A stretch of DNA of 22,379 bases. It comes from Phoronis ovalis. Taxonomy: Eukaryota; Phoronida; Phoronidae. The position numbers and the translations under genes were made by a program. The stretch covers positions 1-22,379 of the forward strand of contig JAOXYB010088274.1 in NCBI GenBank assembly GCA_028565635.1. The letters run 5' to 3'. Below the pieces are notes generated by a model. That model made no database searches. It was not told where the DNA came from and saw only the letters and a program-made list of their open reading frames with translations. Positions 1 through 9,949 of the stretch are shown in pieces. Each line of letters opens with the position of its first letter. The stretch's first letter is position 1.

Positions 1-420
1 GTTCGAAAAACATACCCTTTCACGCGAAATTTTGTTGGAACATGCGTACCCACTTTCATATTGACCACCCCCCCGGGCTCCCTAATTCATACCATTCATG
101 TGGATGTATGTAATGTAAAAATAATATAATGCTCATTCTTGCGTCCTTGCAATTCAACAAAGGCGAGTACTTAATAATTGTGTTCATCTGGATGTAATAC
201 CGCAGGTAAGATGAGGGATTTTAGTCTCCGTTTGTAAAGGGGGATACAGCGCAGTAACATAGCAAATTACCCATGGTATGGATAGTACTGCATAAATCCT
301 TAGAATCATACCGGGTTTTTATACATTTTAAATTTTGAAATGCCCTGCATTTTTACTTTAATCTTATAAAGAAAATATTTTATCTTAAACCAGAATTTTC
401 GCTAAAATGCTTTTATTTGT

Positions 421-718
421 GATATTACTAGACTTGCTCAATTCAAGTCCTTGTGAACATAAAAAAAAAAAAATGTTTAATTCTCTTTTTTATGTCTTTT
501 ACATCAGTGTTTTTAATTATCTCGAAACATTTTTTTTACTATCATATGTGTTGACGGCTAACACTCAACATATATATGATAGTAAAAAAAAAAAAAATTT
601 CGCGAGATAATTAAAAACACTGATGTAAAACACATAAAAAAGAGAAATTAACATTTTTTTTTTTTTTTTTTTAAATTTTTTTAAGTTCATAGAGACTTGA
701 GCAAGTCTATGATATTAC
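421..718. mobile_element. 282-bp foldback (MITE-like) element with 8-bp target-site duplication
   Basis: Element 429-710 is almost entirely palindromic: the left arm (429 to about 556) and right arm (about 570-710) are near-complementary for over 120 bases, with poly-A/poly-T tracts inside each arm and a loop near GACGGCTAAC. The ends share TAGACTTGCTCAA. It is flanked by identical GATATTAC at 421-428 and 711-718. An 8-bp duplication is typical of hAT-superfamily elements, although the ends are not the usual CAGGG type. It has no coding capacity; the 67-codon frame across it is an artefact of the palindrome. Confidence 0.85.
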
Positions 719-750
719 CGTACCGTCATTCCGAGTTTGACAACAATTCA

Positions 751-800
751 GGGGAGGTAATTCCTAAGTGCAGTTGCACCAGATACAAGGGAGACAACTC
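751..800 (+). repeat. Two copies of a GGGAG-RYAAYTC motif resembling a common molluscan repeat
   Basis: GGGGAGGTAATTC (751-763) and AAGGGAGACAACTC (787-800) are diverged versions of one motif. I recall AAGGGAGATAACTC as abundant in bivalve and gastropod genomes; this is memory, not a search. It lies directly beside the foldback element. Confidence 0.4.
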
Positions 801-968
801 TGCAGCAAGTATTCCAACTGTTAAAACGCTAAAACACTTGGAATGCATGTTTACCAGTTGTTACCATTTTAGTTCGAACTTAATCATTACTTTTGGTAAG
901 TTGTGAAAAAAATTAAAGTAATAAAACAATTTCTATTAAATAAAAACGATTTCCATGGCAACGGATTA

Positions 969-1000
969 TGCTTTTATTTTTATTTTTTTATTTTTTTTTA
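969..1000. repeat. T-rich low-complexity tract
   Basis: Runs of T broken by single A residues. A small perfect hairpin, TGTAGGT-aaa-ACCTACA, follows at 1008-1024. Confidence 0.6.
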
Positions 1001-1451
1001 TAACTTGTGTAGGTAAAACCTACAATAGTGAACAGGATCCAATCGCGGGCAAAATTTGGCAGGAAGAGGGTTAAGGAAGTGTGAAGTCAGTTTTAGCTGG
1101 GACTCGTGTAACTAAGTTTTATAATATTGTCCCGGGAATATTCTTAGTTATATTAGTTTTAGCAATAGTCTGGGTATGGGTTTTCTTCCGAAGTTACATG
1201 ACGTGGGATATTTCACTAGATTAAGGAATCAAATTTATATTTTCAAAAAAAACTGGTTAAATTCAATCAACCCGATTGCAGCTAAAAAACACATTTTAGT
1301 GTAACATGTCGGATCATGGTAGATTATTGTAGTAATCGTTTTTAAGTGGATTCCTATTTTTATAGTAATTCAATGGAATAATACTCTCAGGTACAAAAGA
1401 TATTGCAGGTAGTCCCTTCTCTTTCCGTAAGTATTGGTGCAAAATGTTAAT

Positions 1452-1475
1452 TAGGTTGCACACAAGTGCAACCTA
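1452..1475. repeat. Perfect 10-bp stem hairpin TAGGTTGCAC / GTGCAACCTA
   Basis: The two arms (1452-1461 and 1466-1475) are perfect complements around a 4-base loop ACAA. It may be the end of a dispersed repeat that continues rightward from here, but I cannot find the other end. Confidence 0.6.
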
Positions 1476-2699
1476 TTAAGATTGTATCTTTTTTTTTCTT
1501 CCAATTTTCAAACGTCTATAACTTGGAGACGCTTTGAGCTATGGGTGTCAAACTTAAGGTGTGGACATACCCGTTCTGATGCTGTCTCACCGGTGTGTCC
1601 TTTTAATTTCATTACATTTTGTATATTCATTTCTAATGCATGGTTCCAGTAAATAAGATGCTTACAAACAAACAGGAATCCTCTCTGAACTCCCGTATTT
1701 GCTATTCATGTAGCAACACACCATTGTCTTGAAATTTCACTTTTCGTCAAGTAACCAAGTTTGGACCCAATATCTCATTGTCATTTTCATGTAATAAAAT
1801 AAGCATAGTATGCCCGACACTAGTTTGATAAGAAGGATACCCATGAGAACTACGAAAACTAACAGAGAACGTATGCGGTAACGAGAATATGTTTTATTGG
1901 AAAAAAAAAGAAGTTTATATTGAAAAAAATAATTTAACAGTTAGGAGAAACCCAATATAACACGTATCATAATGATAAATACTTATTCACAATATGAAAT
2001 GAGAGGCGTTCTTAATATTCTCGAGTGATTACACCTACATTTTAACAGTTTATAGGACGTTTTACTCGTAGCACATGTACAAGAAAAAATATAAATTATG
2101 ACGTTTGTAAGACTTCACCCAGCTATCATGAGCAACAAATATACTGAATATACCAGTGACGTTAACCAGTGTTTTGGTGATCAGACTTGAGTCGGTGGTT
2201 CTTAAGTACACATACATGCCTTGTATTCTTTCTTACCTGTACATTACACAAAAACCTTGAAGGCTTAACTGTTTATCAAATGCGTAAAACAAAACTTATT
2301 CTATAATATTCCGTAAAACTTCATTACTTCGATCACCTGACTTTCAAAGAGTATTTTTTTTCACAAAACAATTAATTTCTACTCTATTAGTTCTATTATA
2401 AGTCAGATCCTATTTTACAATCATTCGATTACTTAATTTCACACCAATTACTGTGTACGCTATTCGAAATCAGAGAAATAAATTCACTTTTTCAAAATCC
2501 TTGTCAATAAAAGTTTTGTCTCTCATGTACCAGTACACAGCAGGTATCAGTTGCAACTTCCTCATAGATTTTCAGCCGGGAGTTCATAATGATATGCTTA
2601 CATACTCGCATTAATCCAGTAAGCTATTCGCCAAGAAATACAGCTATTTTTTCTGTTTGAAATAATAGATGTTTTACGGATATTTATCATTTTCACTTG
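1476..2699. other. Gene-free stretch downstream of RGM
   Basis: No open frame over 60 codons and no recognisable repeat. The left part (1-420) is likewise empty except for a C-rich run at 66-75. Confidence 0.5.
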
Positions 2700-2705
2700 T
2701 TTATT
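2700..2705 (-). terminator. Candidate polyadenylation signal AATAAA for RGM
   Basis: The first canonical AATAAA on the minus strand after the RGM stop lies here, 132 nt downstream. I saw no AATAAA or ATTAAA between it and the stop. It gives a short 3' UTR; no clear GU-rich downstream element can be judged by eye, so a more distal site could be used. Confidence 0.4.
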
Positions 2706-2774
2706 ATTTTATAAGGGAACAGTAGAAAGATACACAATTTTGTTAACTGACGAAGAGATAGGCAAAATATGAAA

Positions 2775-2824
2775 ATGAGATGAATGCATGATATGAATAG
2801 ATGAATGGAGATGATCAAATGAAT
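2775..2824. repeat. Irregular ATGAAT/GATGA short repeat in the RGM 3' UTR
   Basis: GATGAAT-like units recur four or five times over about 50 bases, with spacing too uneven for a clean microsatellite. On the RGM mRNA strand this reads as repeated ATTCATC/ATTCAT, between the stop codon and the candidate poly(A) signal. Confidence 0.5.
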
Positions 2825-2837
2825 TCCACTACTTATG

Positions 2838-2876
2838 CTATGTGAAAAACATATGTGTGAATACTACTTCACATAG
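2838..2876 (-). other. Inverted repeat spanning the RGM stop codon
   Basis: CTATGTGAA (2838-2846) and TTCACATAG (2868-2876) are perfect 9-bp complements separated by 21 bases. In the mRNA this would be a hairpin holding the last 12 coding codons and the TAG in its stem. Structure is read from sequence only; a role is not shown. Confidence 0.45.
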
Positions 2877-3545
2877 TAAAGCTAATAAGCATAACGTCCT
2901 TGGCGGAGCTCCACTTTTTATAACATTTTCACTATATAAGATGTCATAATGATCCAGGTTTGTTCTGTTACTGTGCATCTCTTTTGCATCTGGGTGTAAC
3001 CTTAATATGTCTTGCATGGCAACATTGGCGGCCATGGTAAAATTAGTATTTCCTGTTGTCAGCAAATCAAAAACACAAGAATCAAAGTAGAAGTTTTGGA
3101 CTGCGGCAGCTCTACACTTTTCTACTGCTTCATCCCTTGTCATGCTACTTGACTTTCCACTACCAGAAGGTTTTAATCTGCCATGTTTTTGCCTGGCTAA
3201 AAATCTTTTATAGTTAATCCTTTCTCTAAGTGGACAACCATCTACACATAATTGTAATGCGATGTCATCAATATTACTTCTCGAATTATAAGCAATATCC
3301 TCAGGCATGCGCACGACAAACGTAAAATAACGTCCCACTTGGCGTATTAGTAATGTGGTATCAATGTATCTCACATAAATTTCGACATGTTTTCCTGGTA
3401 TAACCTCAGTAATGTGTACACTTTTCTCTTCGCCAAAATGTTCCCTGCCGTCGTCGAACTGGGAGGGCAAGTAGTCTGTTTGAGCCTGGTAGGTGACGAA
3501 ATGTCTTGATCCACATTCTGCTTCGCTCTTTATCATTACAGTTAG
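2838..3545 (-). CDS. RGM exon 3: C-terminal half, GPI signal and stop
   Basis: The acceptor is CGTCTTTCAG at 3546-3555; coding starts at 3545 with CTA (Leu208), before the first Met of the open frame. Residues 208-442, 708 nt including TAG. Visible landmarks: HVEIYVRYIDTTLLIRQVGRY (about 260-280), RMPEDIA (286-292), QLCVDGCPL (305-313), YFDSCVFDLLTTGNTNFT (about 360-377). A basic, Gly/Ser-rich linker (about 320-343) replaces the variable linker of vertebrate forms. The end has the layout of a GPI signal: a small-residue SGA near 418-420 as possible omega site, a short polar spacer (PPRT), then a hydrophobic tail with no charged anchor after it. One acidic residue (Glu433) interrupts the tail, which is slightly unusual. 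Confidence 0.95.
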   Translation of the reverse strand, partial: LTVMIKSEAECGSRHFVTYQAQTDYLPSQFDDGREHFGEEKSVHITEVIPGKHVEIYVRYIDTTLLIRQVGRYFTFVVRMPEDIAYNSRSNIDDIALQLCVDGCPLRERINYKRFLARQKHGRLKPSGSGKSSSMTRDEAVEKCRAAAVQNFYFDSCVFDLLTTGNTNFTMAANVAMQDILRLHPDAKEMHSNRTNLDHYDILYSENVIKSGAPPRTLCLLALLCEVVFTHMFFT

Positions 3546-6500
3546 CTGAAAGACGTAATAGGTGGTTAGATTATATGCATTTTAGTAATAAAATCTACGA
3601 TAACAGTCATAACATTGTCCCTAAAACAGCTTTACCACAGTGTTCTTTTTGCAGAGTAACAACGGCGCAAAAAAAAATTCCAGAACTATGCGGAGTATGT
3701 TCTACAGAATATTTCTTCACATTTGTTCATTTATCATTGGCCAACAGAATCATACAAACGATCTACAAGATCAAAAACATCTCAGAGAGGCAGGTATTAT
3801 GAAAGTGGGTAACCATCTTTGAACACGACTACTAAAAAAGTCCCTGATAGAGTGACCCGGAGCTCCCAAAAAATTAAAAATATGGGGAATACCCCATTAC
3901 AGGCGTACGGAATCCCGTATTTCTATCGTTTATGTTTCTGAAATAGTACCAGAATCATGCGAAGATGCAAATTCGATCAGTCCTCAATTTGCCTGTTCTA
4001 TAAATCTTAGGCAACAACTTTTTATCCAATTATTAGACAATCATTATTTGACCTGCAGTTTAACCAGAGCCAAATAGCCCAATATTCCATCGACATTCAA
4101 CATTTCTCATATCTCAAAAGTGCTTTAAATACGAAGTGCCAAAGCAAAAATAAAACATATTTTGAGGTTTACTAACTATGAAAATTGTTAGGTTTTTACT
4201 AGGAAACTACCATGGCCTGCCATGCTGTTGGGACGGTGGATTGTCTTTATTCCGACTGCTTCCCTGGTCCGAAGGCTCGCCAGTCCGACAGTTAGTCAGA
4301 ATGCTCACTGGTCAGACAACTCTTTAATTCGAAGGTTCGCTGATCCGACATGTACATTTGATCCTTTGTAACAGAATACATACCGCGCTAATCCTGGACT
4401 AACCCCTGGGACTATGTCTATCGCTCCACGACGTGAACATCTGACATATGCCACCAAGGGAGAAACATCCGAATTTAAAAATAGACTTAATAAAATGTCT
4501 TCATTACAAAGGCTGTCATAATAAATATGAGTATAGTGATTATCCATTTATTATATCGAGCCTTAATACAATTCATTACTGCATATAGTGTTCATGCAGT
4601 TACCTTGATGACTGCCGGATAGATGGTACATTTTGTATAAGCCTAAGGGTACAATTGATTTCCTATCCACCTCAATAGTAACATATTGTCCTCTAGTAAT
4701 TAGTTGAATTCTTCGCGGAAAATTTTGTTTAATCACAAATAAAGATGACGTCTAACAAGAGACCGCTAGGTGGAATTAGTGAGAAATGCAAACAAAGTGA
4801 GTGACTTTGATAGCTTGGATATACAGGTGTAATCCCCTCAATTTGGCTACCCAGAGGCAAGAAGAGGAAAAATGTTGATTAACAGACTTTTTCAGATCTA
4901 TATATTACTAATGACAACTTCCATTTATTTTAGTTCATATTTTTGTCGCATTAGACTATCAGCATTAATTTTACATGATTACAGTATTTCTGAACACTAC
5001 TATTTCAACGGTATCGGCCGATGTCATAACATGGCATATGATAATCATATTCAAGGTTCCAGCGTGGGCATTATTATTCTTCTGTCTTACATATAATCCC
5101 ATAACATATCCTTGGTCTTCAGTTCTTAGTCACTTTAATGTATTTTTTTTCCTGAATAATACCACAAGATATTTTCTGTTTATCCATATAATACTACTGT
5201 TAATATTGCTTTTTGAAATCGGCATAAAGCACGAATACTTCGCGGCTATTTCCTCAGATAAAATAATGCAGCATTGTTGGTTCCAATTCCGTAATTTGCT
5301 TTATTCGAAGCCAGGAGGTAATTTTTGCAATACAATTCGGTATCTATGGTGGAAATAGGCAGTCTTGGTGACATCAGTATTTGTACAGGTTAAGCTGGTA
5401 TGTCATGACGATAAAAAGGTAATTTTCTGATATTTATACATATGACTTGGATAAAACACAGAGAGCAATACTGTAAAAGAATATTAGATTATTTAATTAA
5501 TTTTCGAAATTTATAGAGTACATTTCTTTATATGTTATCATTAGAATCAAGGCGGAGGGTTGAATCAGTACAATCCATATTTAGCATCATACAGTGGTCA
5601 TAGTGCTTAATATTTTCCATTTATATATGTTATGTTTGGGACCAGCAAACTTTCGAACCAATGAGACTTCCGATCAGAAAACTCAAATAAGTATTAAAAA
5701 CTTCAAAAAAAGTTTTTCGATACCTAAAAAGGTTACAGTGTATAACTTGATGTATTACACTATCTTTTTGTGTTTTATACAGAATCGAATATTTCAACAC
5801 ATGATAGATACATTATTTGAATATAGTTACAATAAGAAAAAAGTAGCATTGGACCAGTGAGCTGTCGGAAAAGGAAACTATTGGACCAGAGAGCCTTCGG
5901 GAAACTGAAGGGCTGGCCCTCGTTGGGATATGGACATCACAATCACGTGGCGAGTCAACCCAGGAACCAACAATGCTGCATTATTTATTACACTGAGGTA
6001 TTTGACGAGCTAACACATTTAAACCAAGAAAAGAGAGAATAAATACGTCTATATGAATAGCACTGAGAATACATGAAACTTCTTTGTTCGTCACTTCAAG
6101 CATTGTTTACATAGTTAAGTTTAATAGTAATAGGCGATTGTTTGGCCGCCATATTGAACATGAAACCTCAGCAATATGAGATTTTTTACTTTTGGGGTTT
6201 GTGATAGTACTTAATAATACTAACACTATAATCTATCCTTGAACTTTTCACGAAAAGGATGTAAGGATCTTTTGTGCATAGCATACTGAACAAGTAGGAC
6301 TGAGCGTTCTGTGTTTGAGGAAATAATAAAATTCCGGGAACGAAATATAACCCGAGAGCACAATCCACATTTAGCATCATACCAAAATGTATAATCTAGG
6401 TCGTTTAACTAGGCCACTTATAGAACGAGTTAACGCTGTTACTAATAAAAAACGTAATGTTAGTAATTATTACCCCTGAATTATTTAATATCCAAACTGC

Positions 6501-7917
6501 AAACATTTTGCACTGCAAGATAGTGATTTGTCACAAAATAGAGCAACCATCAACGCGATTCTAAGATGACAAGTGTACATAGTAAAAACATTGGATAAAC
6601 TAGCATGTTGTCGTTGCATGTATAGTCTTACCTTACTGGTAGCTGTAGCACTTGTATCATATGTGACGGCGTCATTGGTCACCTGGACTGTGATGTAGTC
6701 GTTGTCAATCAGAGGCCAAGCACCTTGAACTTTACAGGTTTGAAACTCGTCATCGAACGTCCTTAAATGTGGGTCTCCAAATAAACCACAGTGTCTATAT
6801 TTATTTTCACCTCTATATGAACAGACAGCGGGTTGCATGTGGGGTCGAGCCATGCTAACTGTATATACAGGACCGATTTCTGAACAATTATATTGATCCA
6901 TATGTCGCACTACCATCCTTTTTAAGCTATGAAACATAATATTACCATGACATCCAGTAATATTATGAATACATTGTGAGTATGTCCTTAAAGCTATACA
7001 GTTAATTCGATGTTGATCAGGTACACCAGGAATACCAACACCAAGATTCTGTTTTGCATCACTATACTTACTCCAACAGTCACCAACGTCACAGGAGTAC
7101 ACTAAAAAATATAAAATTATCAATAATAAATATTGTTATAGGTGTATTTTATTTAGCAAATAACATATACGAAAATACTACAAGCAAGCAAAAATGTAGA
7201 ACATCGAACGAGTAAGCTACACGGCAATATTTAATGTTACGTAAAGGGTATCAGGCTCCAAGGTCAGCAGTATTAAATGGTCGTTTCAGGGTTGTTTCCA
7301 CCTGTAATGTATTTGCAAACAGATACCCAGGACAGAAACTCTCAATGCACGTATGCACTTAACATTCAATGGCTAATATACAGTACCATCAAAACTTCTA
7401 AATTACTTCGTTTTGCCATCGTACTGACTAAATTAACACAAAAGCTAACACTGTCAGTGTTTTATATGTCTCACTATATATATATATATATATACTGTGT
7501 TTTTATGGATTAGAATCCTAGGCCGATGTTATATAATATGTAGAAAAACATTTTAACAAAAGTAGACGAATCGTCTAGTATATAGGCTGCATTTAATAAC
7601 CACGCTTAACATTTTAAGACTTAGCATTAGCTCAGTGTAGGTTAAGAAAACAATCTGAGCAATATGAATCATATTGTTAACACGCCAAGTAACGACTTTC
7701 GTCAGTAGCTTAATTTGAAATTAAAGTCAATTCTTTAGCCAGAGATACATTAATATCTTCACTCACCTATTCGGACAGACAAAATAAATACTACACTGCT
7801 GATCAAAACGGGTATTTGCCCATCGAGGGGGCTAAAGCGCTGCCTTGCTGCCATACTAGTCCATTTAGGTCGACGGCCTCTGTTTAGAGCGCTGATGCTG
7901 TAAATAGAAGTAGCCAT
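2838..7917 (-). CDS. Repulsive guidance molecule (RGM) family protein, complete 3-exon gene, join(7917..7767, 7101..6632, 3545..2838)
   Basis: The three exons splice to 1329 nt, giving 442 residues and a stop; vertebrate RGMs are about 425-450. Order: signal region (about 1-52), Cys-rich RGM N-domain from the CDVGDC motif (residues 54-59), partial von Willebrand type D domain with FGDPHLRTF (GDPH at 159-162), RQVGRY (275-280), CVFDLLTTG (364-372), and a C-terminal GPI-attachment signal. Known of the family: the N-domain binds BMP ligands, the C-terminal part binds neogenin, and the protein self-cleaves between Asp and Pro of GDPH (here D160-P161) while disulfides hold the halves together. It would act on the outer cell surface as a BMP co-receptor and guidance cue. 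Possible N-glycosylation sites are at 97, 122, 375 and 400. It is a single RGM that I cannot assign to vertebrate RGMA, RGMB or hemojuvelin; the RGD seen in some vertebrate members is absent (CHGN here). Very sure of the family, sure of the splicing. Confidence 0.95.
4248..4350 (-). repeat. Degenerate 16-17-bp minisatellite, minus orientation
   Basis: On the minus strand the units read CGGATCAGCGAACCTT, CTGACCAGTGAGCATT, CGGACTGGCGAGCCTT and CGGACCAGGGAAGCAGT, with shortened units between. Consensus about CGGACCAGTGAGCCTT. The 80-codon minus frame here is a by-product of the repeat and its flank. Confidence 0.7.
5638..5692 (+). repeat. Same minisatellite family, plus orientation, copy 2
   Basis: GGGACCAGCAAACTTT, CGAACCAATGAGACTTC and CGATCAGAAAACT follow one another. 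This is the same 16-17-bp consensus as at 4248-4350 but inverted relative to it. Confidence 0.6.
5849..5908 (+). repeat. Same minisatellite family, plus orientation, copy 3
   Basis: TTGGACCAGTGAGCTGTCGG (5849-5868) and TTGGACCAGAGAGCCTTCGG (5881-5900) are separated by a degraded unit. A GC-richer patch follows (about 5905-5990), unlike the surrounding intron, and may be part of the same element. Confidence 0.6.
6632..7101 (-). CDS. RGM exon 2: RGM N-domain and GDPH cleavage site
   Basis: The exon opens after TTTTTTAG at 7102 and closes at AAG|GTAAGA (donor at 6631), 470 nt. Residues 51-207. The cysteine pattern matches RGM N-domains: CxxxxC at 54/59 and CxALRxYxxC...C at 85/94/101, then C123, C144, C155 and C173. 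FGDPHLRTFDDEFQTCKV followed by GAWPLIDNDY is nearly invariant in the family and carries the Asp-Pro autocleavage bond. The exon ends at SATATSK in phase 0, exactly where the next exon resumes with the family's hydrophobic strand (LTVMIK, compare ITIIFK in human RGM). The long open frame runs on into the intron on both sides; residues before Val51 and after Lys207 in that frame are not protein. Confidence 0.95.
7447..7461. repeat. Palindrome AACACTG-T-CAGTGTT
   Basis: Perfect 7-bp arms around one central base, in RGM intron 1, close to the (TA)n run. Confidence 0.5.
7475..7494. repeat. (TA)10 microsatellite
   Basis: Ten uninterrupted TA units in RGM intron 1; likely length-polymorphic. Confidence 0.9.
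7767..7917 (-). CDS. RGM exon 1: signal peptide exon
   Basis: It encodes 50 residues plus the first base of codon 51. The ATG at 7917 is chosen because an in-frame TGA lies two codons upstream; a second in-frame ATG (Met22) could also be used. The reading has a long basic n-region (NRGRRPKWTS, residues 12-21) and then a hydrophobic core (about 35-48, IPVLISSVVFILSV), with mature RGM beginning near CDVGDC. A long n-region before the core is also seen in vertebrate RGMA. The exon is too short to appear as a 60-residue frame. It was found by looking for a phase-1 donor matching the next exon: the end reads CGAATAG|GTGAGTG, a strong donor, and the split codon G|TG becomes Val51. The 5' leader upstream is not delimited. 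Confidence 0.88.
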
Positions 7918-8261
7918 CAATCATTTTGACACGTTCATCCACATAGCCGCGCTATAGAGGAATCTTGTATAGCTTATCACACACCAACATACGTTATCGT
8001 TACCAATATAATATTCTACACACCTATGTATGATTATGAACAGATTTAACAAGGATTTCCGAGGATTTCATATTTAATTTTGCATGTTATATTCGGGGTT
8101 ATATTCCGGTTATATTGAAGCGAATGTAGGTTAAAAGGCGTGGTTTCTTTCATCGCCATAGCGAAACGCCAGTTATATTCGTAGCTCCACCCACTATGTA
8201 ATTTTTATCGCCTAAGAATGACTACAGCTGTCAAATATGTATTATATGCAACTGATTGGCC
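7918..8261 (-). promoter_or_regulatory. Probable RGM 5' region with short GTTATATTC repeats and a CCAAT-type box
   Basis: This lies immediately upstream of the RGM start codon on its strand. GTTATATTCGGG, GTTATATTCCG and GTTATATTGAAG follow head to tail at 8086-8120, with a fourth GTTATATTC at 8172-8180. GGCCAATCAG on the minus strand (8252-8261) is a CCAAT-type box. No convincing TATA box is visible. The transcription start is not identified. Confidence 0.3.
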
Positions 8262-9840
8262 AGTAGTCTAATATTACATACTAAATCCTAGGGTAACCGA
8301 GTCCGAGAGATTTCAGCAGTTTTTATATTAATTATGGTTTGTACCATCTTTATTTAAAAGTTTTAAAAATGGACGAGTGTAATGTACATGTTCTACATTA
8401 GATAACATAAAAATGTCTACACAGATAAGAAAATACCTCATGAGCACGGAGAAATATATGTTACATTCCACGACTTCACTTTTCCTTCAAGATAGTGAAA
8501 CAAATAGAAGACAAGTAGCGAGAGCGAATTTGACTTGAATTATAACTTGAATGGGGCATAAAAATTAATAATTTTCACGAAAAAGTACTACACAAGCCTT
8601 TTCAGTTTTATCAGTTTCAGGTTTATTCACATACCTTCGGCATAAATTATGGCATCTTATTGAAAGATGGCAGTGATAAGACACGTTTCGGGTCACAAGA
8701 CATATATAGATATCTTTAGAACCAAAATCTGTAAGATCTCAGGCATAATACATAATAGAATAAAAATACATACATCAGGTAAACAAATAAATAATACAAA
8801 TAAGGAAAAATTAATAATTGATATATTGTGAATTTATTTTTATAGCATATGCAATCTGATACGCTTCTCACATAGGACCAAACCGAAATAAAAGACAAGG
8901 ATATCGGAAAATTGCACAGTGCATTTCTTTCTAAATGTACTAATCATTCTAATACTATTAGACTGTCAATAAACCGATAATAATCAAGCGTAACAATCCA
9001 CGAACAATAATATGCGTCCGAAAAGTGGTAAAATCTAATAATCATACCTTGGAAACAAAATAGTATTGAATATAATATAAATTCAAATATGTATATGTTC
9101 TAAATACTGAAGAGCTTTTAAACACCACCTTTGATATTCAATCTCCTGGACGTTAACAACAGAATGAGTATACAACAAAATCCAGTTTATTGTGTGTATG
9201 TCAACTTTGTAAACTTCAATGCATGAAAGAAAGTTCGCGATATGAATGAATAGTAGCGTTGAGCGTGTGATGTAACGATTTCTCGCCTGTGCTTAGAAAA
9301 GAACTTGACAGAAAATGTGTGCACAAACAATTCGTCATGTTATATCAACTAAGCATCCGCTTTACGAATATCGAGATCGCGACTGACATGCTAGTTGACT
9401 CTTCGGTCAGAACTGTGAGAAAAACAAACAATGAACGACGCAAGAAATTATAATAATTTATGAAAAATAAAATGAGTATCATTAAAACTTACCATCCAAG
9501 AAAAGTCTGAAAAGGACGGCTTATCTCATCAAAAATATTGTGTATTGCTATAGCAACAATCATTTTGAATGTAGTACACTAGCGATGCCCTAGTAGGATA
9601 TGATATTTGTACAACGGATTCACCATGGTGGTTCAGAAGATAGCACAACACCGCCGTGAGTGAGAAAGATTTTCTAGGATTCACGCTAAAAATATCCTAC
9701 AGAATAGTTATTCGGTCAACCTAATTAATTATACACCGAAATATAAATGAAACAGCATCTAAACAAAAACATTCATGCTAAGGTCCAACAGAATACATCC
9801 ACAAAACTTGCAATTTAGCACAGGCAATGATTACTACCAT

Positions 9841-9857
9841 TGACCTCTGCGTGACCT
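9841..9857 (-). promoter_or_regulatory. Perfect DR5 nuclear-receptor element (RARE-type)
   Basis: The minus strand reads AGGTCA-CGCAG-AGGTCA: two exact consensus half-sites as a direct repeat with five-base spacing. DR5 is the classical preference of RAR/RXR heterodimers, and molluscs are known to have RAR and RXR genes. It is about 1.9 kb upstream of the RGM start codon. Binding and target gene are inference. Confidence 0.45.
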
Positions 9858-9949
9858 GTCATATATTGAGAATATTGTTCCTTGTGTCATTTTTACCTTA
9901 AAATGCCTCCATCGCTTATTAAAAACCTCTAAATCACAAAAAAAAAGTT

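Larger units (their letters stand above)
5570..6382 (+). repeat. Pair of 23-bp near-identical direct repeats bracketing minisatellite copies
   Basis: ACAATCCATATTTAGCATC... (5570-5592) and ACAATCCACATTTAGCATC... (6360-6382) agree at 22 of 23 positions and in nothing outside. They enclose 5638-5692 and 5849-5908. They could be the edges of one inserted element or two ends of a dispersed family. Confidence 0.5.
3546..6631 (-). other. RGM intron 2 (3086 bp)
   Basis: Bounded by donor GTAAGA and acceptor TTTCAG on the minus strand, phase 0. It contains the minisatellite remnants and 23-bp direct repeats listed separately. The open frames inside it (for example a hydrophobic 127-codon plus-strand frame at 4975-5358) show no family signature that I recognise, and I do not call them genes. 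Confidence 0.85.
7102..7766 (-). other. RGM intron 1 (665 bp)
   Basis: Donor GTGAGTG, acceptor TTTTTTAG, phase 1. It holds a 10-unit (TA)n run and a short palindrome; otherwise it is AT-rich unique-looking sequence. Confidence 0.85.

Noticed and set aside
407-610. 67-codon plus-strand frame
   Set aside because: It runs through poly-A tracts of the foldback element; an artefact of the palindrome, not a gene.
4305-4547. 80-codon minus-strand frame
   Set aside because: Its C-terminal part is translated minisatellite; the same peptide pattern recurs at 5638-5692 on the other strand, showing repeat origin.
4975-5358. 127-codon hydrophobic plus-strand frame
   Set aside because: AT-rich sequence naturally gives Phe/Leu/Ile-rich frames; it lies antisense within an RGM intron and has no domain or motif that I recognise.
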